Source: Oscheius dolichura
Taxonomy: Eukaryota; Nematoda; Chromadorea; Rhabditida; Rhabditidae
Assembly: GCA_932521035.1 (NCBI GenBank)
Contig: OW051496.1
Coordinates: 1,922,001-1,986,000, forward strand
DNA length: 64,000 nt
Direction of reading: 5' to 3'
In this document: positions 45,989-56,269 of the stretch, piece by piece
How the letters are laid out: every line of letters starts with the position of its first letter
Numbering within the stretch: the stretch's first letter is position 1
The notes under the pieces: generated by a model
Seen by the model: the letters and a program-made list of their open reading frames with translations, nothing else
Databases searched by the model: none
What the model was told of the DNA's origin: nothing
Translations under genes and position numbers: made by a program

Positions 45989-48900
45989 ATGGCGGCTGCC
46001 ACTACCTCCTCCTCGTCGTCTTCTTCTTCGACTTATTGGCTATTTCTCTATATTCTTCTATGTTTTATAGCCGCCGTGGGAAGTGATCTAGCTCTACGGC
46101 ATCCCGTCCACAGGAGGAAAACACCAGTGTCAGTTTTTTTTTCTCACTATTTTTTGATTTGAACATGCGAACAGTAATTGAAAGACGCCGCAAACTTTAT
46201 ATAGTCTTGGAGAAAAACAAGAATTTTACTTTTTTGCCAAGTTCTAATAAAATTCACGGTAAGACCAAGAAGAAAAACTACCATCTCTATTTCATTTTGC
46301 CCTGAAACCTTGTATGCCAGTATTGAAATAAGGAGGAGGGAGGCTAGGGCTGAAATTGGAATCAAGCTCTTTTTGCTCCACCTACCATGGCTCGTTCCCA
46401 CTCTTTCTACATAAGATTCTGCGTCAATTTTTTTTGAGGAAGTCCAATATCCAGGCCTAGATACCCCCGTAACCCTGACTTTTAATCCAGGAAAGGAGGC
46501 GCGGAGGCCCCAAGAACGGGCTAACTCTTTATATCCCTTCCAAAATGACTCGGTCCCATCCCCTGCACCCGTAAAGTCTCGGCAAGACGAAGGTATAAAG
46601 GTATATGTTTTGTAACAGTTTTGAATAAAGAGGAGCCTGCTGCCGAGGCTTTACGGGTGCAGTGGATCGGACTATCTCGCACTGATCGGCCCAAAATTTC
46701 TAGTTTTCGATAGCAACCAATTTAGTTTGACAAGATAAGATTGGATACGGTTCTCCAGTCATTTACTTTGAAATCTAACAGAACTGGATGTCATATTTGT
46801 CACGCTCTAGGTCAGCGTAAGCGCGAAACAACGGATTTTTACCTTCAAATACCCTTACTGTAACCTGAATTGAATTAGATGCAGTGCAGCAATTCTTTGT
46901 AACTTCAGAATGAATTGATCGCCATATCCTCTCCTGCCCGATATTATATGAAATTCCCGAAACTTCTATTTCTCAATTGCTTCATTATTCTTCTATAAAT
47001 GTTTCTTTTTCAAAAACCTCCGTTCAGACATAGTAGCTACAATTGAGTTTTAGTCATGAATCTCCATTCCTTTCCCCAATTTTTTTTCAAATTAATTTCT
47101 TATCATCGTATCGTAAGTGACCATGAAATTCCCCTTGCTTCTTGTCAAATAGTCTCTCTCTGCTGTGTAATGATCTCCGTTCTTCTCCGCCTACCCAACA
47201 AAACTTGGAATTTTATCCCGTACTTGACCGTAATAACCCCCGTGATCTTTGTCTCCTTCTCTTGTGTGTTTTTTTCGACCCTCTTCCCCAATCTTTCGAA
47301 CAAGGTCAACGAATCCGGCTGGCTGCCATGACGGCCATGCCATGATCATTTTTGGAGTGGGAAAATGGCTGGAAAAAGAGAGAATTGAGGGAGGAAAGTG
47401 CCACCAGAAAAGGGCAAACAATCAGAGAGGAAAGAGAATTGGAACAAGTTTCTGTCGCTGGTTCTATAATCAGGGACAGACGGGGTCTACTAATCACGGG
47501 TCTCTTCTGCCTCTATTAGGAGAAAAAGAACACAACAGCTAAAGAGAGTGGAAGTTGGGGAAAGGAAAGTGTTTTGGGCATAAAAATTACGGCCGTCGAG
47601 GTATACAGAAAAAGCAAAAGTTTTCTTATAAAATACCCTTGAAATACTGCTAGCTACCTTATTTTGAACGCAAGCATACATCGGCAAACACCCGGGTGTG
47701 CCCGTTTTTGGTTGCGCCGCGTTACATTACGTCTATTCAGTCAAATTTTGAGAGATTTCTCGGGGTGGTTGAGATGTAACTGGATTGATTAGAATCGTCT
47801 TGACGTGCTCTCCAAGAGAGTCTTTGAATTTTTGAAATCGGCCAAGAAATGACCGAGATATGGACACAAACGTCCGGCACTCCCGTTTACGCCAAAAAAA
47901 CGGGCGCGCCTGCTGGGGCCGAAGAATTTTTTCGAAGAAAGTTGGCCAACTAACAAAGAAAGCCCCTTTTCACTTATCTAGATGAAGTAAAGCAGAAAGT
48001 TTTGTTGAGGAAAGAGTTCAAATAAGTTTTTTCGCCGAAAAAGCAACGATTCTCCTAGCTGGAACTACTTTAGCTTCTTTTTAATTAGAAAATCCAAATG
48101 AATGGAAAAATCGCATTAGTAGTTATCAAAGAAATCTCTTTCTTTAAAAGCAAATGACCAAACATAGACGAGCACAAGTAGGACTGGGAAAAGAAAGAGC
48201 CTGTATATAGTCTATAATAGAGAAGATCTGGCAAGTGTTAAACAATTGCTGCTACCGTAGGTTCTTTCTTGCTTCTAGAATAAGTAGCCAACGCGTGAAA
48301 ATATCCGTTTCATATAGCTTTCTTATATTGAATTCTATGACTTCCTTTACTGTTTCTGCGCCCGACATACCATTTTCAGTTGTATCCACGGTATAGTGGA
48401 AGAGGGCAAGTGCATCTGCGACCAGGACTTTGTTGGCAAGCATTGTGAGAAAAAGAAGCACTGCGCCACTTTTCGACGCTACAGAAATGGATCGTAAGTA
48501 TCATTTTTTCAATTTCTATTGCTTCCCAACCTCTACAAAATATTAAACGTTTTGTTTTTTCACTAGATCCTAATTTCTACCTTTCCATTTACAGGTGTAC
48601 TGGTTGCGACGACGGCTATTCCGGTCCATTTTGTGAAATGATTAACTGTGAACACGGACAGGTTAATCGAATGGGAACTGCCTGTGTCTGTGATAAACCA
48701 TGGAACGGCACTTTCTGCAGCGCCTTGAGTACAAACAATGTCTACAGCTACTATAACCGTAAGGTGGGCACCCAAATTTGGAATTTATCTCGGATTTCTT
48801 GGAAAATATGGAGAAAAAAAACGTTTAGGCCTTCCTCATGGGACCACTGGGAGCTCTCTCCATTATTCCAATGTGTCTAACGTGGTTTATTTGTGAACAT

Positions 48901-49327
48901 AAGGCTAGGAAACGACAGGTAGGCCTTTTTATCAAATTTGAAGGAAATGTGTTCCATTTCTTCCTTATATAAACTTTGCTCTAAAATCTATGATCCATCG
49001 TAGTTATAGATGAATAATTTTATCTAGTAAAAATCGTCTAGCGAGGTTCTCTAGTCTTTTTCCAACGGATAGGGTTACAGTAATTTGTCTCCATTCGGAA
49101 TCTTTCTGAGATTCACGAGCAAAATCGAAAAATTAGCCTGATTCTCGGATTACAGTAATCCTATCCGTTAGAAAAGAACATTCCAACAAAAAGGAAGTAA
49201 ATTTTGTTTCTGGCTTCCCTGGAAAACCTAGAATTTTCAGGTAAATCGAGTCAAAGCAATGATGGGCGGTACAATACAAGAAGCCGTCTTGAAGAAGATG
49301 ATGACCGAAGGCATCGACGACGTTTGA
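45989..49327 (+). CDS. EGF-repeat type I membrane protein, 199 residues
   Basis: Exons 45989-46128, 48380-48493, 48595-48763, 48829-48918 and 49241-49327 sum to 600 nt in one frame. Residues 1-38 give a Ser-rich start and signal peptide (YWLFLYILLCFIAAVGS). Then come two to three EGF-like modules (CIHGIVEEGKCICDQDFVGK, CTGCDDGYSGPFC, GTACVCDKPWNGTFC). A transmembrane segment (FLMGPLGALSIIPMCLTWFI) follows, and a basic cytoplasmic tail (EHKARKRQVNRVKAMMGG) ending TEGIDDV. It is probably a cell-surface adhesion or signalling protein. AATAAA-type signals lie at about 49356. The 2.25-kb first intron contains MITEs. The short tail and well-kept frame suggest a conserved gene, but I cannot name the orthologue. 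Confidence 0.8.
46563..46662. mobile_element. 100-bp palindromic MITE
   Basis: CTGCACCCGTAAAGTCTCGG at 46563 and its inverse ending CTTTACGGGTGCAG at 46662. Best preserved of its family. In the first intron of the EGF gene. Confidence 0.75.
47680..47910. mobile_element. CATACATGGGC-family MITE copy, eroded ends
   Basis: GCATACATCGGCAA start, then GATTAGAATCGTCTTGACGT, TTTGAATTTTTGAAATCGGC and ACAAACGTCCGGCACTCCCG, as in 35858-36373. In the first intron of the EGF gene. Confidence 0.6.
49056..49171. mobile_element. Small inverted-repeat element
   Basis: CCAACGGATAGGGTTACAGT at 49063 is mirrored by ATTACAGTAATCCTATCCGT at about 49151. A relative lies at 57595-57765. In the last intron of the EGF gene. 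Confidence 0.6.
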
Positions 49328-49729
49328 TCTCAACTCAAGCACTCTTGGATATATTAATAAAAACAAATAAAGAGAAAATTCATTTATACTCATCGAGAGA
49401 AAATTTCAAAACATTGAAATTCTGTTGCTTTGTTTCCCTGATAACGAAGAAAATGCGTCTTTATCAACTAACAAGTCCCATTTTCCCCAATTTATGACAA
49501 ACTCCGTCCATGGCATTTCATTGAAGCCTCCCTCCCTTTGACTTTCCTGTTAAAAAGGGCATTTCTAATCTAAAACGAGCGTGCCGTTTTGGATAAGCGC
49601 AGCAGTGTGCCCTTATCTCCGTCGCCAGTCAATACAACTCCTTTCGAGTCTACTTTTCTCACTAACAAAGGAGAACTACGATGAACCCCGGTAAATATAT
49701 TTATCCAGTATAAAGCCGGTTTTTTGCAG

Positions 49730-52700
49730 AAGTATCCTACTATACTGTAAGTAGCTTCGTATCGTTGAATCCAATAAAATCCGGAAGTGGGGGCATGATT
49801 TCTATAGGAGAACTCCAGGATTCCAGGTGAGTTTTGAATCAAAACTTTTGATGAGTCATCTGAAGAAGTTTATTTTAGGAAAATGGCCGTCAAACAGTTC
49901 AAATCGTCAAGAGAACAACCTCTTGAAATATTTAAAAAAGAGATAGAAATCCTTCTCAAGGTAGGTTCATTGCTTTAACAACTAGTGTTTTACATTTCAG
50001 TATAAACATCCAAATTTAGTCGAATTGCACGGAATTCTCTGGGATGGATTGAATAAATCTGTTTTCTTGGGGTATGTGATGGAATACATCGATGGAGGCA
50101 GTCTTAACGAGAGTTGGATTCCCGTTCAGTCTAATTTAAACGGGTTTTAGTCATCCATAATCATGGGCGCCTCTATACTCAATCGGAAATATGCCAATGG
50201 ATTGTACAAATTGGAGCGGGACTACAGTATCTCCACGATAATGGAATACTCCACCGAGATGTCAAGCCAGCAAAGTAGGAGGCCTTCTTGTTGTTAATTT
50301 ATTTCAGTACAGTATCCTCGTGGCTGGAGATACAATGAAATTGGCCGATCTCGGAGTAGCCAAATATTCTGATGCCACTACAACTGCAGGGTTAGTCTTT
50401 GAATAAACATAGAACTTTTTCTAAATCCATTCTACTTGCAATCTATTTCACAACTTTATTCAGAGCTGGTACGTTTCGCTACATGGCGCCTGAAGTCCTG
50501 AGTTCGGGGAAATGCAGCCCATCTTCTGATGCCTTTTCGTTAGCAATAACTGCGTGGGAGATATTTCACAGAAAGTAATAATTCCATTGTTTCAAACCTT
50601 TTATTTTTCAAATATTAGGGTACCATATTACGAGCTGGGAGACATGACAGGTTTGGCTCTTTTGAATAAAATTGTCGCCGGGGTGCGCCCCACGATAGAA
50701 ACAGATAAAATGGACAAGGAAGTGGCGGCACTACTACGAAGGGAACAGTTTCTTGTTTTTTTGACGTTGTTTCTTTAGAAGCTGGAAAACAAAAGCTGCA
50801 AATAGGATGTCAGTAAAAGAAATTCTTGATACTTTTGGAGAGAAAGTAGGTCGGCTCTCAGGGCAAATGGGACTGAAAACTGTGAGTTTATTTTTGACTG
50901 TGATATCGCGCGCAGCGCGAAGCGCTCCGCGTTATTTGTGTTTACCCCTGTGAGAGGCTAAGTTACGTAATGACGTTTGTGCGTGTAAGATGCGGTTTGC
51001 GTAAGACTAGGGACCGCAAAGTGAAAATTAGATTTCATGGCAGCTCGTCGATATTGGGGTCATTCAATAGATCTCTTTGTAACTTACACTTTGGTTTTTA
51101 GAGTGAAGAAATTGGACCATTCAGTGGCGAGAAATCCGCGTGTTAGTAGAGCTTTTCAGGGATCGCCTTTTGTATTGAAACTGTGGGCGCGGGCGTAACG
51201 ATCTACCGACTCGAGTTCGATTCCCACCGATGCCAAAATTTTTGCTTTCTTAGATTTATACACCAAAATGATCCACAAAATGTGATGAATCGAATGCCGT
51301 CAAAATTATAAAAATTGAACATCACAATTTTGAGAAAAATGCATAAAACGAAAAATAATTAGCAGCGGCGCGCGGTCTTTCACAAATTCATTGATTTTTG
51401 CTGAAATGTTGATGAAAATATACATGTAACTTTTTTCAGGACGGATGGATTTTTCTAATTTTTGCTGTAAAAATTACTAACAACATATATTATTAGTAGT
51501 AACAATAAAATTGCGCGGACCGGCCTTGTGAAAAGCACAGTTCCCAAAAGTAGCACAACATGAAAAGTGTGATATTTTGTAAAATCATTTTCTAAAAAAA
51601 AATCTATGTTTTTCAATATTTTTTTCTTTGCACCTAGGCAACATGAGCTGAAAAATTTTATCGTACAGGTTGTTACTCGGAAAACGTAAAAGTGTATATT
51701 TTAATTGTCCTTGAAAATCGGCACCTCATATGTACTGTACTAATTTTCAGGACGGATGGATTTTTTTATTTTTTTTATGTATTTATTCTATACAAGGCAA
51801 GCAACAAAAAACACGCAAAAATTACGCGGACCGGCTTTCTGTAATATAGAAACATCGATAACTAAGTTGGGCACCCTGTGTTGTGCGGTAAACACGCCCT
51901 ATTGCTAAAAACTATTGATGAAATTGGATTCTACGTTAAAAATGAGCTACTGGGTGTGATTTTCAAAGCTAGAAACCCAGTTGCGTGGCCGCACTGAAGC
52001 CTTTTACCTTGCGCACCTCGCGTGACCAAATTTCCAATACAAAAACAGGTTAACCGCGTTTGGCGCGCCTTTGCGTTCCCTACGGAAGACTCGAGGAATC
52101 CATTCCTGGTGGATCTCAGAATAGCTTTTACCATATACTATCCAACTCAGTTTTTCACACTGATCTCGAATATGACGGTTAAAATTCTTGAAAATGCGAT
52201 TTTGGAGGCTAAAATCCTCTTTTAAAATTTCGTCGACGACAAAATTAACTTTTTTATTTTCTATTGAACCACCATATTTCTATAGCTTGCTGGAATCGGC
52301 TCGATGAGCTGAGTTTAGTGGTAAAAGAATTTTCCCGATTTTATCCACGTTTAGCGGAGAAAATCGCGATTTTGTGCCAAAAACCACGATTTTTTGAAGA
52401 AATCCACGGATGGGTCAAAAATTCATTGGATGGAGCACCCTAGCAACAGCAGCATCGTATTCCCTGGCATTTTTTACCCTAGGGGCATCATTAAATCAAG
52501 AAGAAAAGGTGGTACAGTGCCACTTCCATAGCGTGGAAGTTGCGCAGTGAGCCGACCGCGCTTCTGCCTTTTCTCTCTTCATACCACAAAAGCACCAATT
52601 CAGATTAGCTGTGACAAACCAATACAGGTGCGCCATACAAAGTTGCACTAGTGACCCAAGTTTGGGGAAGTTTGGCCATGAAATAAGCGAGAACGAGCGA

Positions 52701-55700
52701 CAAACGCGTTTAGAAAAGTGCGCGACGATACAAGAATGGCCATATCGTATCGTATCCTATCGAAATGGGCAAAAATTCACGATATAAACCACGATACAAA
52801 CTACTGGACCAGGAAAAAATTGCAGAAATCGAGACCGTAGCCGGGAGTCGAACCACCATCGAAATCTTTCCAATCCAGCTCACTAACCACTTGACTATTT
52901 GTGCACATGTTTGCGGCCTGTATCAAAATTATACATATTTTATGGCCATTTTTAATCCCTTCACTAATGAAAGTGATTTTATTCAAGTAGAAAGACCACT
53001 TTCTAAATAAATTCTGCTGCCAACAATCCGAATGTCTTTTGAAGGGCACAGCTTCACAGTGGCATCTGCGTTAGAGAGGGCGATTAGAAAACAGAAATAG
53101 CCAAATGGGCACAGGATTTTTCGAAGTAATGTTCCAAAGTCTATATTTATAGCTGTGCTCAAATTTATGCCAAGCTATTCGGATAAATCGAAAACTCCTC
53201 TTAAAAGAATTGTAAATCATTAGAGGAGACCTTTGGCACCGTTCCTGAAACTTCCTGCTGAGCAATTCGGGCTGAATACGGTCTCCTAAACTCTGGCACT
53301 ATTTTAATGAGACAAAAATACTATTGAAAAAATAAGAAACAGAAGAAACCCCTATTTTTCGCTTCGAAATTTGATGCCTAGTTCAGGTTATATCGTATCG
53401 TATCGTATCGATTGAAAAATCGGGAGGCGTCTATCGTATCGTATCGAAGCGGAAATTTTTGTATCGCACATCTCTGCTGGGGATCCAAGGCTTGCGGGTT
53501 CGAACCCCGGGCATGCAAAAACTCTTTTGCTTTATAGGGACTCCGAGTACGAATGGCCGCGGCCATTCTTCCCCAGTGCGCGGCCATTCGTCCCCAAAAG
53601 GGATTTTTGGCTAGTAGAGTTATTTCTAAGAGGTTCCTCATAGTTTTTTACTGTTTTACGCATTCCTCAGTCTTCACTAGTTGGGGTAGGTGACGGTTGA
53701 CCCGTTTTTCCTATATTTCAGCTTCTAATGGCTATTGTTCTTCAAAAATATCGTTAATTCCTCGTTAGAAATCCTTTTAAATTAGATTCTTCTCAGGAAA
53801 ACTAGTTCTATTCAATCCAAATTACTCGCCGTATGTGTACAGAATACAGCAACTGATACTTCTTCCGTGAATGAACAAAGGCATTGAGTCTTCTTTTCTT
53901 CATAAAAATAAGGAAATAGCAAATAGAAAAGAAATATGGGAGAACTGGAATTTCAAGAGGATAACTATAGTTTCGAGGGAAATTCACTTTGTATCACAGG
54001 TACTATGTAAACCAAAAGAATTTCGTCCATTGGCACTTCTCCGAGTCTGAAGAAGTATTGCTATCATATCACCAGAGCCAGATGCACCATTTATTCGATC
54101 TATGCAGTGCTATTCTTTTTAACCTCTCTTCTTCTCAATAATAAGAGCCATAATGACTCTTTGGGTTTATTGTACAATAGGTCAATCGAACCTTAGCCGG
54201 TCAATGAAATTTCCGCGCCGCGTTGGCATCTGTAGCTAGTTCATTTCTTGACTATTTTCTAAAATTCAAGCAGTATCTTGTAGAGCGGATCAAAGCGGTT
54301 CTAACTTACGGATATTTAGCATTATATACATAACAGAAAACTTTCTATAACTGCAAAGATTCATATTTTTATGTTTTCGCACGTTTCTGTTCATAGAAAG
54401 CCTGCTGTAAAGCTTATTGACGTTTACCATTTTTGGTGGTATTTTTGCGGTGGTCTTTCCGATTGGTAAACACCACCGGGTGGTGCCACCGAAAAATGGT
54501 AAACCCCACCGCGGTGGCGTTTACCGATCGCCCTGAAGGAGACGATGTCGACGAGGAGCCACTAGGCAGGGGGTCCGGGGGGCTGCGCTCCTCGGCGACA
54601 TTGTCTCCTTCAGAGCCCCAACCAGGGAGGGAGTAATTGCTGTGGGCTGTACGTCACCGGAATCAAGTCGCAGGTACATGTGGACTTACTTCCGCGCCGC
54701 CAAAGGGGGGTGTGAACTTACTTCCGCGGAAGTAAGTACCTGGAGTCGGGAATGCCTACCTAATTCCACGACAGTTGACGATACTGAATAAGAAATACTG
54801 GCGGCAGCCCCCCCGGATGAAAAAAAGTTGAAAACAGCCGTTATTTGTGATATTGTTCCCTTTTTGTATCCTCCTTGTAAACGCAAATAACACTTTTTGT
54901 TGAGATTTCTCTTTTTCCAACAAACGAATGAACAATTGTTTCAGATTTTGATCATGGGAGGAGTGATTAATAATAATAAGGAATACGCTGGTATGGCAGT
55001 ATTGAGCGGTGACCGGTCAGAATGGATAGAATTAAAATTGAAACTACCTTATGAGGCTAATGGTAGTGGAGCAGTCTATCTTAATGGAGAAATCTATCTA
55101 ATCAGTGGTTACTATAATCCTAAAGCGTTGTATAAATTGGATAAAAATATGGAATGGATACGACTGGCGGATATGAATGAGAGGCGGATGTATATTACAA
55201 ATAGTTGTTTGGAATGGAATGGATACATTTGGGTATTTGGGGGACGAGATCGAGACAAGACTAGTCTACAAAGTGTGGAACGATATGATCCGATAAAGGA
55301 TAAATGGATACTGATGCCGTAAGTACTCTTTGCCTCTTATTTTCCGGGGAATGTCCTATCCTTTCGTACCAGTACTTTCTTTTTGGTAACACTTTCCCTG
55401 CCTTCAATAAAATGTAGAAGATTGCCAGAATGTTCTAGGGAAATGAAAACTGGTAGATCTTCGGCTGCTACAGCATTATGGAATGATAAAATAATTATTT
55501 CTGGAGGAAGTATTGCTGAGAAGACCGTTACCAATACAAGTGAATGTTTTAATCTGGAAGTTGGTTGGGTTGGATTTCCCAATATGCCGACACATATTGA
55601 CGGTCATTCTCTCGTCTCTTATAGAAATAAGCTCATTTTAATCGGAGGTGCTGGAAGTGAACTATTCAACTCCGTCTGGAAGCTAGACCCTCTACTACAA

Positions 55701-55751
55701 TCAAATTCTGAATGGAAACCGTTGCCACCAATTAAATATTCTTTCTATTGA
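49730..55751 (+). CDS. TKL-type protein kinase fused to a kelch propeller, with a premature stop
   Basis: Kinase exons run from 49730 to about 50888. They include a glycine loop (KSGSGGMISIGE), MAVKQF lysine, KKEIEIL helix-C Glu, VMEYIDGGSLNE, LHRDVKPANILV, LADLGVAK (DLG rather than DFG), GTFRYMAPEV and WEIFHRK. After LSGQMGLKT the donor GTGAGTTTATTTTTGAC matches the donor that joins the two propellers in the gene at 59960. I therefore join it, phase 0, across a 4-kb repeat-filled intron to kelch exon 54943 (ILIMGG, IYLISG, IWVFGG, WILMP) and the last exon from 55441. There a TGA at 55749-55751 replaces an Arg or Cys codon of paralogues and cuts off blade 6. The open frame then continues to TAA at 55951-55953. 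The N-terminus before 49730 is unresolved. All catalytic residues are present, so the kinase may be active. Confidence 0.65.
50900..52700. repeat. Repeat-filled intron section with two direct copies
   Basis: TTTTCAGGACGGATGGATTT with GCGCGGACCGGC about 85 bp downstream occurs at 51437-51530 and again at 51749-51835. A palindromic GCGCGCAGCGCG patch lies at 50908, and a tRNA-like GAGTTCGATTCCCACCGATG with TTTTTGCTTT at 51210-51245. No coding content. Confidence 0.55.
52740..53470. repeat. TATCG pentamer arrays and a reverse tRNA-like SINE
   Basis: (TATCG)n tracts lie at 52743-52762 and 53388-53445. Between them, at 52838-52912 on the minus strand, GGTTCGACTCCCGGCTAC and TAGTCAAGTGGTTAGTGAG look like B and A boxes. 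The T-stem does not pair well, so this is a SINE or tRNA relic, not a tRNA gene. Confidence 0.5.
53485..53540 (+). mobile_element. tRNA-like SINE 3' part
   Basis: GCGGGTTCGAACCCCGGGCA followed by AAAACTCTTTTGCTTT, identical in layout to 19465-19505. The 5' half is missing. Confidence 0.55.
54425..54760. repeat. GC-rich hairpins in the kinase-kelch intron
   Basis: CTGAAGGAGACGATGTCGAC at 54532 is mirrored by GACATTGTCTCCTTCAG ending at 54613. Upstream, GGTGGTATTTTTGCGGTGGT and CCACCGCGGTGG form further pairs. TTACTTCCGCG repeats lie at 54688 and 54718. At 54760-54930 the block shared inversely with 19680-19905 follows. Confidence 0.5.
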
Positions 55752-56269
55752 GTCCCTGGAGTAGTCCTCGACAATGAAATCTATGCAATGGGTAGATATC
55801 AAGGAGACAATTTGCCAAACTTGAGTCGAGTTGAAATATTCGATGGAAAAAGTTGGCGAAATGGACCGCCTCTTCCTTGTACCTGGCGTAGTATGTCCGC
55901 TGTGACTATTCCCCAAAGTTTCGTTGCACATCTTTGCAATTATAAACCTCAATAAATATTCTATAAATGTTCTTTCGCAGAATACGGCCATAATCGAAAA
56001 GTCAACAGCCCTATGCAATTTTCGAGTACCTTGATCGCATTTTTTCTCCTGCATTTTCATGAAAAATGAAGTAGGGCATCATAAAGATTTATTTTCGTGG
56101 TCGAAAAATTGCTGACTGTTCCTTTAAGTGGATAAAGATTAGGAACGCCCTTATCAATTACGACAGGGGTGCCAGTAAGGCGCCACTTTTCTCTTCAGCT
56201 GTTTTTTTTTTCAATTTCTTCAACCCCTTATATTTTCGACTTATACCCCGTGTTCTTCCAGCCACAATA

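Noticed and set aside
52838-52912. Possible tRNA gene on the minus strand
   Set aside because: A and B boxes are present but acceptor and T stems do not pair; better read as a SINE or relic.
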